The notes under the pieces were generated by a model. The model did not search any database, was not told the DNA's origin, and worked only from the letters and a program-made list of their open reading frames with translations. 35,982 bases of DNA from a virus. Numbering within the stretch: position 1 is the first letter of the stretch; each line of letters begins with the position of its first letter. This document shows positions 20,592-29,417 of this stretch, piece after piece. The position numbers and the translations under genes are program-made. The stretch covers positions 1 through 35,982 of the IMG/VR virus record IMGVR_UViG_3300035698_028457; one strand, written 5' to 3'.

Positions 20592-20996
20592 ATGGAAGTT
20601 GGAAACAAAGTCTGCATGAATGGGGAAGAATTCATTTGCATCAAAAAATTCCATGATTCTAAATCCTGTGAAGATGTATGCCTATTAGAAAAAATCAACA
20701 AACCAAAAATAAAACGCTTAAAATTTCCTAAAAAATCAAAATACACTTACAACTGGAGAACAATCAGAAACTCAATAATTGCGAGAGACAAATTCTGCCA
20801 GAAATGCAAATCTTGCAAATATTTAGATGTGCATCACAAAGACAAAAATAGAGAAAACAATAATGAAGATAATCTCATTACTCTGTGTGCCTTCTGTCAT
20901 TCAGAAGAACCAGGACATGAGTCATATAAAAGAGTATTGAATAAACGTCTATCATGGACCACTTCTCACAAATCGTGGAGTGGTTTACTGATATAA
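20592..20996 (+). CDS. HNH endonuclease
   Basis: 134 residues from ATG 20592. The C-terminal half is a compact HNH domain: YNWRTIRNSIIARDKFCQKC, then LDVHHKDKNRENNNEDNL (catalytic His pair and Asn) and ITLCAFCHSEEPGHE, with CxxC knuckles for structural zinc. The N-terminal 50 residues contain a small beta unit (VGNKVCMNGEEFICIKKF). HNH proteins next to terminases in some phages assist packaging, but here an insertion with the DUF2080 gene is equally likely. Confidence 0.85.
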   Translation: MEVGNKVCMNGEEFICIKKFHDSKSCEDVCLLEKINKPKIKRLKFPKKSKYTYNWRTIRNSIIARDKFCQKCKSCKYLDVHHKDKNRENNNEDNLITLCAFCHSEEPGHESYKRVLNKRLSWTTSHKSWSGLLI

Positions 20997-21014
20997 TATA
21001 TTTGAGGTGAGTAC

Positions 21015-21383
21015 GTGAGAATAATATTGGAATCGGGAATAGTTGCGGAAGGGACAATGGATGAATTGGTGCAATTCGCAAAAGAATTTGAAGGGAAAAC
21101 GGAGAATAAGATCTCTTTCGCCAATGGCTCGAGCATATCAACGGATCCTCTAAGGGGAGCAGATATGCCTCTAAAGAAAAAGCAAAAGAAAAAACCTAAG
21201 TCTGCAAAACTAAAAGAGATCAAATCTGCAAACTGCAAGAATCCCATCATGCAAAAATATATGGAAAAATGCCCACACAAGGATAAACATTCAAAAGAAT
21301 ACATCGCTTACTACATGCGAGGACTTTATCGGATAAAAAAAGGATTCGATATATCTACAGGAAAAAAAAAAAGCCGAGACTAA
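21015..21383 (+). CDS. Hypothetical protein interrupted at an A11 run
   Basis: 122 residues from GTG 21015, with GAGGTGA upstream. After an N-terminal alpha/beta part (VAEGTMDELVQFAKEFEG) and a very basic stretch (KKKQKKKPKSAKLKE), it runs ...YYMRGLYRIKKGFD and into GKKK, where an A11 homopolymer (21362-21372) puts the ribosome on the stop TAA at 21381. Removing one A, or a +1 shift, joins it to the following 85-codon zinc-ribbon frame, giving one protein of about 204 residues. Function is unrecognised; packaging is suggested only by position. Confidence 0.65.
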   Translation: MRIILESGIVAEGTMDELVQFAKEFEGKTENKISFANGSSISTDPLRGADMPLKKKQKKKPKSAKLKEIKSANCKNPIMQKYMEKCPHKDKHSKEYIAYYMRGLYRIKKGFDISTGKKKSRD

Positions 21384-21630
21384 AAGCGATTCAATCCTGA
21401 AAAGAAATAATCTATCTCCCTCCAAAGTCGAAGGCGCATACGAAGACCGAGCTCCAAAACCAAAAGCAACTGTTGGGACTTGCGACTTCTGCTTCGAAGA
21501 CATCAAAAAGGGAAGCGTTTTCAGAAACGGAATGGGAAAAGAATTCTGCTGCAAACCATGTCGGAATAGCTGGAGTGCTGGAGAGCAAACTGATATTGCA
21601 GCACAAAGAAAATACGAAGATGGTTTGTAG
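21373..21630 (+). pseudogene. Zinc-ribbon ORF without a start codon (continuation across the A11 run)
   Basis: 85 codons with protein-like composition and a clear knuckle pair: VGTCDFCFEDIKKGS and FCCKPCRNSWSAG (CxxC ... CxxC). In-frame sequence upstream is open only to 21337 and holds no ATG, GTG or TTG before the A11 run. The frame is entered from the preceding gene if one A is lost. So it is the C-terminal domain of that gene, expressed by slippage on A11, or split by a mutation or sequence error. It ends just before the GGTGA of the next gene. Confidence 0.65.
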
Positions 21631-21638
21631 GTGAGAAC

Positions 21639-21932
21639 TTGGAAAAACTAAAAGATATGTTGCCAGAGAAAAGAGCATTTGAGAAAGTCATGAGACAACT
21701 TCCTAAAGCAAAAATGCATGAGTGTAGTGAGGCGTCAGATGCTCAGACTGATTATGGATATTTGCCATTAAGAGAAACTCTCTTTGGAGATGTTTTTAGA
21801 GATGATTCTGTATTTCTTCTCAGTCCAAAGATGCCTACATTCGGTTCCTGTTTTAGTACGCCTGACATTGTCCTCATAAAAAAAACAGATAAAAATGCAA
21901 TAGGGAAACTTCAGAGATGGAAGAAACAATAA
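21639..21932 (+). CDS. Hypothetical protein, 97 aa
   Basis: 97 residues from TTG 21639, with GGTGA five bases upstream deciding this start. The first part is helical and basic (EKLKDMLPEKRAFEKVMRQL) and the second strand-rich (DSVFLLSPKMPTFGSCFS, then PDIVLIKKT). No family is recognised. It overlaps the large terminase start by 16 bases and is thus coupled to it. Confidence 0.6.
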   Translation: MEKLKDMLPEKRAFEKVMRQLPKAKMHECSEASDAQTDYGYLPLRETLFGDVFRDDSVFLLSPKMPTFGSCFSTPDIVLIKKTDKNAIGKLQRWKKQ

Positions 21933-23383
21933 TAGAATTCAAGCCTACAGAAAAACAGAGGATTGCTTGGAGCTACCTACAGGACAAGGAAACAATCGAG
22001 CTCTTATTCGGTGGCGGAGCAGGAGGAGGCAAAACAACTCTTGGTTGCGTTTGGATCGCATCAATGGCAATGCAGTATCCAGGCACAAGATATCTGATTG
22101 GGAGATCAGTTCTCAAGGCACTCAAAACCTCAACCCTCCTAACTCTCTTTGAAATCTTTGAGGACTGGGGACTAAAGCGCGATGATCACTATACGTATAA
22201 TGCATATTCGGATGTCATCACATTTCAAAACAAATCAGAAATCCATTTGAGAGATCTAAAATTAAATCCATCCGATCCAGAGTTCGATGCATTGGGCTCA
22301 ACAGAATACACAGCAATTTTTGTCGATGAGAGCTCGCAGATTATTAAGAAATGTTATGAAGTCCTCACATCAAGAATGAGATACAAGCACACAGAATACA
22401 AACTAATTCCAAAAATTCTCTTATGCACAAATCCCAACAAGGGCTTCGCGTATCATGATTTTTACAGACCATGGACGAAAAAGAAACTCCCAGAGTACAA
22501 GAAGTTCGTGCAAGCCCTCGCAAAAGACAACCCACATCTTCACCCCGACTACATCAAAACATTAGGGCGATTGTCCGGAGCAACAAGAGAACGTCTCAAA
22601 GAAGGCAACTGGGAATTCAGCGATGATCCCTCAGTACTCATGGACTACGAGATGATAACCAACATCTTCACAAACACAGCCCAAGACCAAGAACACAAAT
22701 ACATCACTTGCGATCCCGCCCGATTCGGAAAAGACACGGCAGCCTTTTTCTTATGGAAGGGACTACAAATCATAAAAGTTCTAAGACTCCCAAAAACAGG
22801 ACACGATGAAATAGAGAACCAACTCCAAAGTTGGGCACAATCTGAGGGGGTGCCACGTTCTCGAATAATATCTGATGAGCCGGGGGCGGGCGGAATAATC
22901 GACCACCTAAAAGGGATCAAGGGATTCATCGGTGGATCATCTCCTCTCTTAATCGGAGAAGAAAAAGTCTCAGTATATTCAAATCTCCGAGCGCAATGCT
23001 TTTTCAAACTAGCTGAGAAAGTAAACAACGCAGAAATAGGGTGCTATGAGAAAATAGATCCCGAAATAAAGCAAATGATAATTGAGGAGCTCGAGCAAGT
23101 AAAACAAAAAAACATCTACGAGACAGACCAAAAACTCGCAATCATAAAGAAAGAAGAAATGAAGGAAAATCTCCCAAGACAACGATCTCCGGACTTAGCA
23201 GATGCAATCAGCATGAGAATGTATTTTGAGCTAGAGCCTCCAATCCAGATCACAATCCTCGGATGGGGTGGGGGTCAACAACAAATTCAAAAAGAAGAAG
23301 ATATAGAAAAGAAGAAGAAGAATCCACATTTAACCGATCCGACTTCACAAGACGATGAGCTCACAACTCGTTTATTTGAATAG
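21917..23383 (+). CDS. terL: Terminase large subunit (ATPase and nuclease)
   Basis: 488 residues. The ATPase half has the Walker A motif GGGAGGGKTT (residues 32-41), Walker B AIFVDESS (about 134-141) and a coupling motif LLCTNPNKG. The nuclease half has the three acidic motifs of the RNase H-like fold: ITCDPARFGKD (about 265), ISDEPGAGG (about 320) and DLADAISMR (about 427). The protein translocates genomic DNA into the prohead and cuts it. It is followed by portal-MuF as expected. A circularly closed assembly fits headful packaging but does not prove it. Confidence 0.95.
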   Translation: MEETIIEFKPTEKQRIAWSYLQDKETIELLFGGGAGGGKTTLGCVWIASMAMQYPGTRYLIGRSVLKALKTSTLLTLFEIFEDWGLKRDDHYTYNAYSDVITFQNKSEIHLRDLKLNPSDPEFDALGSTEYTAIFVDESSQIIKKCYEVLTSRMRYKHTEYKLIPKILLCTNPNKGFAYHDFYRPWTKKKLPEYKKFVQALAKDNPHLHPDYIKTLGRLSGATRERLKEGNWEFSDDPSVLMDYEMITNIFTNTAQDQEHKYITCDPARFGKDTAAFFLWKGLQIIKVLRLPKTGHDEIENQLQSWAQSEGVPRSRIISDEPGAGGIIDHLKGIKGFIGGSSPLLIGEEKVSVYSNLRAQCFFKLAEKVNNAEIGCYEKIDPEIKQMIIEELEQVKQKNIYETDQKLAIIKKEEMKENLPRQRSPDLADAISMRMYFELEPPIQITILGWGGGQQQIQKEEDIEKKKKNPHLTDPTSQDDELTTRLFE

Positions 23384-23417
23384 GAATAATTATTAATGAT
23401 AAGGGGGATAGATCACT

Positions 23418-25499
23418 ATGGGTATGCTTGATAAAGCAGTAAGGGCAGTATGGAAACAGCTGCCAATAAATATCACGGACCAACTTCTCCGAGAATCAAC
23501 AAGCAAAGTAGAGAGTACAGTCCCGACAACACTTTTTTTAACTGGGAGCGAACTTGGACTCACAAAAGCACAAGCAACTCATAATCGATATGGGATCACT
23601 CTCTCAGCTCTTCAACGATGGATCATGAGAAAGAATCACAGTTTAGTATCTGCAGTTCATAATGCAATCGTCAAGCAAGCAAAAAAAGTAGAGCTTGTCG
23701 TTTGCCCAATCGATGAAACTCTCCCCTTTAACGAGGAAACAAAAAAGAGAATGGAAGAATTCATGGAGACGGGATTCGGACATCTTGGAGAGAAAATGTT
23801 TAGAGGGCATATGCTCGACACGAAGAAATGGTACGGAGATGCATTCGCAGAGATAGTTTTTGATTCAGAAACCAAAGAGCCTATTTTTGTAAATTACCTT
23901 ACATCTGAAACAATCAACATCAAGCCAGATGAGCACGGATTTATTGAATCATTCCCTCAAGTAATCAGGGGCGCATTAGTTCATGACTTCCCGCCTGAAA
24001 ATATTATGCGCCTTGTTGAACACGAGGACGAATACTCTTTGTTTGGATTCTCTGATTTAGACTCTCTTTGGACTGTTCTATTTATGGATGTGGTCGCAAC
24101 AGACCTCCAAACAAAAAAACTTCTAAATGACGCAGGCTCTGCAGGAGTCTTTGTATTTCCAAAAGGAGCAACACCTGACGAGCTCTACGCCCTAAGAAGA
24201 CTCTATTTATTACAGCACAAGCAAAACCCTGGACTCCCTATCTTCATGGATAGACTTGAAAATTTCATTAAAACTGGAATCGATATGAAAGATATGGATT
24301 GGAAAGAATTGCACCAATACGTCAAGGAAAGAGTAATGTCCGTTTATTCAGTTCTCCCAATGCAAGTCGCTGTCGTGGAGACAGGCAAGCTCGCGAATCC
24401 AGAACAGCAGTTGGAAATAGGAGAAGAATACATCCGGCAAGAATTAGAAATCATGCAGGGTGCATACAACCGAGACCTCACAAAATACTTTGAGGACAGC
24501 GAAAACCTCATGTTTAAATTCACAGAACTAGAGCCGAAGGTCGAAGCTCTGCAAAAGGCTGCCGATTTAGAAAACAAAAAGATGCAGACCGCGCAGATGA
24601 TGGCGAATATTCCAAAGACCTACACTAAGAATGAAATAAGAGAAATGACTGATTTCGATCCACTAGAAGATGGAGGGAATGAATTCCCCGAGCAACCAGC
24701 TCCCGATCTCTTTGAGGGATTGTCTGGAAACATTGAAGGCCAGAAAGCAGAAGAAGATAAAAAAAAAGTTGGAATATTCAACTGCAAAATGTATCTCCAA
24801 CAGAAACTCGACAGAAGAAAAGCAGCACTAAAATTTCTAATGGACCTGAGATCCGAATACAAAAACTTCTCAAAAGAAACAGCAAGCCTGATAAAAAAGG
24901 AAAAGTCAAGCAAGTTCTCAAAAAAGGGCGCAGCAGAACTACAGGCAAATCTAACAAAGCTACTTAAAACTCTTGGAATAAACCTGACAGCGATTACAAA
25001 TGAAAACGTCAAAGCAATCTTCGAGAGCTCCAAAGAGCAAGTGGGAGCCAAACCTCAACCCAAAGACGAAGCAGAAATCGAGAAAACCCTGACTGCAAAG
25101 AATGGTGGCATCGATGGAATCAAAGACTTCACTCAAGCCCAAAGAGAAGGGATCAAGGAAGTAATCGACAGAAGCCTAAAAGAAAGCATGACACTCGACC
25201 AAACTGTAAAAGAGATGCGCAAATTCTCTAACGCCGAAACCTACAGGCTCGAGCGCATCGCCCGGACCGAAACAACAAGATTCGCCAATCAAGGTCGCTT
25301 CGCAGGATACAAAGACCAAGAAGAGGAAGCTGGAAAGAAATTCAAATTTGATTGGGTTGGTCCTAATGATAACCGCACAACAGACATCTGCAAGCAAATA
25401 GTGAAAAGAAATCCCTATACTTTGAGAGGGATCACTAAAGCAACTAACGACGGACTGCCACATATTAACTGCAGACATGTAGCTGTGAGGCGGGTATGA
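23418..25499 (+). CDS. Portal protein fused to a MuF head-morphogenesis domain
   Basis: 693 residues; GGGGGATAGATCAC precedes the ATG. Residues about 1-420 are portal-like: HNAIVKQAKKVELVVCP, KKWYGDAFAEIVFD, the wing/stem region and LFMDVVATDLQTKKLLND. Residues about 440-590 are a charged helical linker. Residues about 590-693 are a MuF domain: LERIARTETTRFANQGRFAG, KFDWVGPNDNRTTDICK and GLPHINCRHVAVRRV with the final Cys-Arg-His. The dodecameric portal is the DNA entry channel; MuF proteins are minor capsid or ejected proteins. The fusion places one MuF domain per portal subunit. Confidence 0.9.
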   Translation: MGMLDKAVRAVWKQLPINITDQLLRESTSKVESTVPTTLFLTGSELGLTKAQATHNRYGITLSALQRWIMRKNHSLVSAVHNAIVKQAKKVELVVCPIDETLPFNEETKKRMEEFMETGFGHLGEKMFRGHMLDTKKWYGDAFAEIVFDSETKEPIFVNYLTSETINIKPDEHGFIESFPQVIRGALVHDFPPENIMRLVEHEDEYSLFGFSDLDSLWTVLFMDVVATDLQTKKLLNDAGSAGVFVFPKGATPDELYALRRLYLLQHKQNPGLPIFMDRLENFIKTGIDMKDMDWKELHQYVKERVMSVYSVLPMQVAVVETGKLANPEQQLEIGEEYIRQELEIMQGAYNRDLTKYFEDSENLMFKFTELEPKVEALQKAADLENKKMQTAQMMANIPKTYTKNEIREMTDFDPLEDGGNEFPEQPAPDLFEGLSGNIEGQKAEEDKKKVGIFNCKMYLQQKLDRRKAALKFLMDLRSEYKNFSKETASLIKKEKSSKFSKKGAAELQANLTKLLKTLGINLTAITNENVKAIFESSKEQVGAKPQPKDEAEIEKTLTAKNGGIDGIKDFTQAQREGIKEVIDRSLKESMTLDQTVKEMRKFSNAETYRLERIARTETTRFANQGRFAGYKDQEEEAGKKFKFDWVGPNDNRTTDICKQIVKRNPYTLRGITKATNDGLPHINCRHVAVRRV

Positions 25500-25556
25500 T
25501 GAAAGAAAGAAAAAAGAAAAGATTCACATCAAATAAAAAATATCTAAATTTCTCAA

Positions 25557-26630
25557 ATGACACAAAGGATTAAATATAATGGCTCCTCTATTCTAGGCAT
25601 GGGGGAAATTAGAGATAAATCTGTGCGGCATTTTTCAATCGAAGTAAAGAAAAAAGGCGACGACGATTATACGGCGGCACTAACTGACAACTCAATAGAT
25701 CGGGACGGAGAATTTATGTCGCCCGAAGCAATCAAAGAACACGGAGATGTCGAGTCACTCCCTATGCTTGCAAACCATGACAACTCAATGCAGAGTTTCA
25801 TCGGTGGCTGGACCAATCCAAAAATAGTAGAATCAGATGGGAAAACCTCCCTTGAAATGAAACCTTCTTTTTTTTCAGATAATGCAAATCCTCTATCTCA
25901 GCAAATCAAAAAACAAATTGACGAAGCTTCAGATATGGGGCTCGCGGTGGGGGTATCAATCGGATTTATTCCAATCGAGGGAACAGATACAGATAAAGGA
26001 TACAAGCATACTAAAATCGAAATAGTTGAGGGCACCATCGTACCTGTTCAATCCAATCGGACTGCGGCGATTACTCTCAGAAAAATGTTTGGAATAAGAA
26101 CAGGTGATATTGTGGGAAAGAAAGAAACTGTGAAGGAAAAAAAGGTGAAAGCAATTGTTGATAAATTCAACAAAGCTGTAGCCGGTAAAGCTCCAGAAGA
26201 TGCAATCCAGGACCTTGCAGAGCAAGTAGTGAATGCAGCTGAAGCAATTGTTGAATCAGCCGAGAAAATCGATGCTGTTGTTGAGGATGTAAGTACTATG
26301 GAAGAGCGACTTGCAACTCTCGAAGGCACCAAGGCTGAAGACGGAGAAGACGAAAATCCAGAAGATAAAGAAGAGGAAGAGGAAGAAGACAAAGAAGAGG
26401 AGACCGAGGAAGAGAAGAAACTCACCCGCGCACTCACAAAAGCTTTGAAACCTCTTACACACAAAATCAAAAAGCTTGAGCAAAGAGCAGGACTAAAAGG
26501 AAAGAACCCTGCAGCATTGGGGATCTCAAAAAACCCTGCGGATGCAAAAACAGCAAAACCATACAATGCAGCTGAAGATTACTGCGTAAAAAAAGGATTC
26601 GTCACAAAAGATGACGAACCTTCAGAGTAA
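25557..26630 (+). CDS. HK97-type prohead protease with fused scaffold-like tail
   Basis: 357 residues. Catalytic motifs are visible: LPMLANHDNS with His74 and MGLAVGVSIGF with Ser134, in the order of the herpesvirus-like U9/S78 prohead proteases. The N-terminal core (DDDYTAALTDNSIDRDGE) matches the first strands. Residues about 195-330 are an acidic coiled coil (Glu/Asp-rich DENPEDKEEEEEEDKEEE), then KALKPLTHKIKKLEQRAG, which suits a scaffold domain removed during maturation. The last residues (YCVKKGFVTKDDEPSE) could interact with the capsid protein. ATG 25599 is an alternative start. Confidence 0.85.
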   Translation: MTQRIKYNGSSILGMGEIRDKSVRHFSIEVKKKGDDDYTAALTDNSIDRDGEFMSPEAIKEHGDVESLPMLANHDNSMQSFIGGWTNPKIVESDGKTSLEMKPSFFSDNANPLSQQIKKQIDEASDMGLAVGVSIGFIPIEGTDTDKGYKHTKIEIVEGTIVPVQSNRTAAITLRKMFGIRTGDIVGKKETVKEKKVKAIVDKFNKAVAGKAPEDAIQDLAEQVVNAAEAIVESAEKIDAVVEDVSTMEERLATLEGTKAEDGEDENPEDKEEEEEEDKEEETEEEKKLTRALTKALKPLTHKIKKLEQRAGLKGKNPAALGISKNPADAKTAKPYNAAEDYCVKKGFVTKDDEPSE

Positions 26631-26643
26631 GGGGGAGATGACA

Positions 26644-27624
26644 ATGTCAGGATACGGTGGATTTGGATACGGCATGGGAGCAGAATCTGCACAAATGCAG
26701 AAGATGCTTATCAGTGCAAAAGCAATACAGGTACAATCAGATGTATCGGCGATTACGCCAGTCTGGAAAGATCCGGGGATTTTGGACTCAGTGAAAGTAC
26801 GAACTCCCTTTTTGGAAGAACTCAAGAAAGTTCATACACCTGAATCAACTTACAGGAAGGAAACAAACAGCGCGGACACCTTCGGTAAATTTACAGCTGA
26901 AACAAATGGAGCATCAAGATTCGATGCCCAAAAGGGAAGCTATGCTGAGGCAACTTATGCTTGCAAACTCATGACCTACAAAATGCAGATGGGTATGTTT
27001 GCGCAAAAGAATGTCGCACAGCCCGGATCACCTTTCGATCTTGTACGTGAGGAGCAGAAAACTGCGATGCTCGCGATGAGAAAAGGAATCGAGAGATGTA
27101 TCATTCAGGGAGCGCCTGCAGGAGCAACTGATGGTGGAGTGACTGATGCTCTCGCATTTAGCGGATTGACATCTGAAATCACAACCAATGTTGATAATCC
27201 AGGCTCGGCAGAGGCAATCTCTCTCGACAAGATGGATGCACAGATGAATGCGTTGAACGATAAGGGAATCCCCAATGAGCAACAGATCATCATGACGGAT
27301 GCCTACACAGCAACCAAAGTCTCTGCTCTGTTCTACAATACCTTTAACACACCAATCACAACTGGCACAGTAAAGGCAGGAGTGCAAGTTTCCCACTACA
27401 ACGGGGCACCTATCTTCTGGTCAAGCTATATGCCAACAGGTGCAGATGTCAGACAAATGTACTTTATCGACAGAGAATCAACTGTCATGGCTAACTTCTG
27501 GGATATTTCTCAGATCGAGCTTGGAAGAACTGAACTCTCTGACGACAGCTTGATGTTCTGGATGGGAACACTTGCAGTCACAAAGGAGGACTTCAACGCA
27601 GTAATCAAGAAAATTCGTTCTTGA
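26644..27624 (+). CDS. Major capsid protein, HK97 fold
   Basis: 326 residues from ATG 26644, with GGGGGAG six bases upstream; ATG 26638 is too close to that site and an ATG at 26611 lies in the protease gene. The order is capsid-like: a Gly-rich flexible N-terminus, then GILDSVKVRTPFLEELKKVH (E-loop region), a long middle with RKGIERCIIQGAPAG (spine helix) and DKGIPNEQQIIMTDAYTATK (A domain), and the last strands FWMGTLAVTKEDFNAVIKKI. The protein immediately follows the protease, and a T-run terminator follows it. No clear protease cleavage site can be placed. Confidence 0.85.
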   Translation: MSGYGGFGYGMGAESAQMQKMLISAKAIQVQSDVSAITPVWKDPGILDSVKVRTPFLEELKKVHTPESTYRKETNSADTFGKFTAETNGASRFDAQKGSYAEATYACKLMTYKMQMGMFAQKNVAQPGSPFDLVREEQKTAMLAMRKGIERCIIQGAPAGATDGGVTDALAFSGLTSEITTNVDNPGSAEAISLDKMDAQMNALNDKGIPNEQQIIMTDAYTATKVSALFYNTFNTPITTGTVKAGVQVSHYNGAPIFWSSYMPTGADVRQMYFIDRESTVMANFWDISQIELGRTELSDDSLMFWMGTLAVTKEDFNAVIKKIRS

Positions 27625-27626
27625 TC

Positions 27627-27640
27627 TTTTTTATTTTTTT
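27627..27640 (+). terminator. U-rich terminator after the capsid gene
   Basis: CTTTTTTATTTTTTT follows the capsid stop by two bases, the usual archaeal U-tract terminator without a strong hairpin. It would limit read-through from the most highly expressed virion gene. Confidence 0.65.
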
Positions 27641-27705
27641 AGATTAGTGCGCTAAGAACGGGAGATTGGCGCCTCCTAATGCTATAGATGGAGGAGTTGG
27701 GAATT

Positions 27706-29346
27706 ATGGCATCTACACCGAGTGTACAAAAAGACTTTCGAGTCGGCCCCGTACTGAGAAGTTACGATGGGTATATTTATGAAAATATTCATATCAAAGG
27801 AGATTTCTCTTGTGATGGCAATTTCTATTTTGGAGACGCAACAACTGACAGTCTCAACGTCACAGGGAAACAAATAAACACATTCACCGCGATGACTGAG
27901 AATGACAAAGTTCTGGAAATAGATTCAACTGTCACAGACGCTACTCATGGCGCGAGACAGGGAGCTCTATATATCGGGATGAGTCGTTCAACCGTGATGA
28001 CTGCTTCAGATGGAAATCCAGATACTGGGTTTAAGATGAAGCTTGAAAATGCAACAGCATCGGATGCATATTGCAGAATGCGCGGACTTGACATCAGCGT
28101 AGAAACTGACGCATCCGGAGATGGCTCATATTCTCTTGAAGGGGCATCCTTTACAGTAAAAGATGTGTCCGGAACTACAATCAATGCAGCTGGATATATG
28201 TATGCAGTCAAAGCTCTAACCAACAAAAACGGTTCAGGCGACGCAGACATCATCGGATACTACATGCAAGACGATTCTCAGTCCGCAACAGGAACACACT
28301 ACGGAATGAAGATCGGCGCTGCAAATTACGCAATCGCAAGAGACTACGGAATTCACATTGGAGCAACAAATGGAAGTTGGGGAGTGGGTTTGTATATCGA
28401 TGACAACGTAACAACTGGAATCGATCTACACGACAACTGCACAACTGGAATTGACATCGGAGACGCAACAACTGGTATTAATGTAACTGGAACTTGCACA
28501 ACTGCTATTAATGTAAGCGGAGTTCAGACAGATGAAACTGGACTTGACTTGGCTGCAGTATTCCAACACGGATCCTACAGCACATCTTTGGCTTATGGAA
28601 CACAAACCGCACATTTAGTTCTGAAATCAACTTGTATAACCGCAGGAGCAACTGCAGTTTATGTCTTTGGAGACGTTAATCGAATAACTACAAGTGCAAC
28701 TTCAACTGGCTACATGAATCCGAGTTATGCCTATCTATCAGTTGGTCATAATTTGGTAAATGGCTGGGCTACAAGAGGTAGAGTTGATATTACTGACACT
28801 TGTGAAGTTGGCGAGATGGCAGGGCTCCTGGGAACTCTAGATGTTGCTGCAAGTAAAGTTATCACAGTAACTGGTGGAGCCGTTTTGGCATCAGCAATAC
28901 TGGATATGAATATTAATGCAGGCGCATCTGTAGCACAAGAAGTAACTTGTCTAGAGGTAAGACCACATATTAGTTCAAACATTGCCGGTTCAAGTTCTGG
29001 TATTAGAATTAATGTGAATTGTAGTTCAACGAATTATTTGGATTACGGTCTAGATGTAAGGAGTATGAGTAGCCAACAGACAGCGGCAATCAGAATCCTT
29101 GCAACCCCAGCGTCCGATGCATTGGCTTGTGGTATTCTTATTGAGGGACAAGATTCTTCAACCTCAGTTGTAACCAATGCTATATCTTTTGCAGGTGCAA
29201 TCACAAATGTTCTTGACTTCGCAGAAGATGATGGCAGTCAAGGAATAACAACTGCAACAGGTGCAGTCGGTTCTACAACCCACAAGATTCCAATAGATGT
29301 GGCGGGAACAACTAGATATTTGGTCGTATATGACAACGTATCCTAA
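27706..29346 (+). CDS. Fibre-like capsid decoration protein
   Basis: 546 residues from ATG 27706, with GGAGGAGTTGGG upstream. It is beta-rich without membrane segments. A repeated turn pattern occurs at residues about 225-275: TTGIDLHDNCTTGIDIGDAT, then TTGINVTGTCTTAINVSGV, ten-residue units that suggest a beta-solenoid. The C-terminus DGSQGITTATGAVG, then THKIPIDVAGTTRYLVVY, is a form common at the ends of virus fibre or decoration proteins. As the first gene after the capsid gene it probably binds the head. It has no signal peptide, unlike the fibre genes further on. Confidence 0.6.
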   Translation: MASTPSVQKDFRVGPVLRSYDGYIYENIHIKGDFSCDGNFYFGDATTDSLNVTGKQINTFTAMTENDKVLEIDSTVTDATHGARQGALYIGMSRSTVMTASDGNPDTGFKMKLENATASDAYCRMRGLDISVETDASGDGSYSLEGASFTVKDVSGTTINAAGYMYAVKALTNKNGSGDADIIGYYMQDDSQSATGTHYGMKIGAANYAIARDYGIHIGATNGSWGVGLYIDDNVTTGIDLHDNCTTGIDIGDATTGINVTGTCTTAINVSGVQTDETGLDLAAVFQHGSYSTSLAYGTQTAHLVLKSTCITAGATAVYVFGDVNRITTSATSTGYMNPSYAYLSVGHNLVNGWATRGRVDITDTCEVGEMAGLLGTLDVAASKVITVTGGAVLASAILDMNINAGASVAQEVTCLEVRPHISSNIAGSSSGIRINVNCSSTNYLDYGLDVRSMSSQQTAAIRILATPASDALACGILIEGQDSSTSVVTNAISFAGAITNVLDFAEDDGSQGITTATGAVGSTTHKIPIDVAGTTRYLVVYDNVS

Positions 29347-29354
29347 GTAACTAT

Positions 29355-29382
29355 TGGGCGCAAGCCCATCCCTTTATTTTTT
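29355..29382 (+). terminator. Intrinsic-type terminator with GCAA tetraloop
   Basis: TGGGC (29355-29359) pairs with GCCCA (29364-29368) around a GCAA tetraloop, followed by CCCTTTATTTTTT. It lies directly after the decoration gene. TTTTTTAAAG in the same T-run could double as a TATA-like element for the next gene, whose ATG is at 29418. Confidence 0.65.
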
Positions 29383-29417
29383 AAAGATTAGAAATAATAT
29401 GTGTGTGTGGTGAAAAT

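Noticed and set aside
25499-25573. 24-codon frame between portal and protease genes
   Set aside because: It overlaps the portal stop and the protease start, is lysine-rich low complexity, and has no motif; possible leader peptide but unsupported.
27028-27396. Minus-strand ORF in the capsid gene
   Set aside because: Shadow of a strongly supported capsid coding sequence; no promoter or ribosome-binding site.
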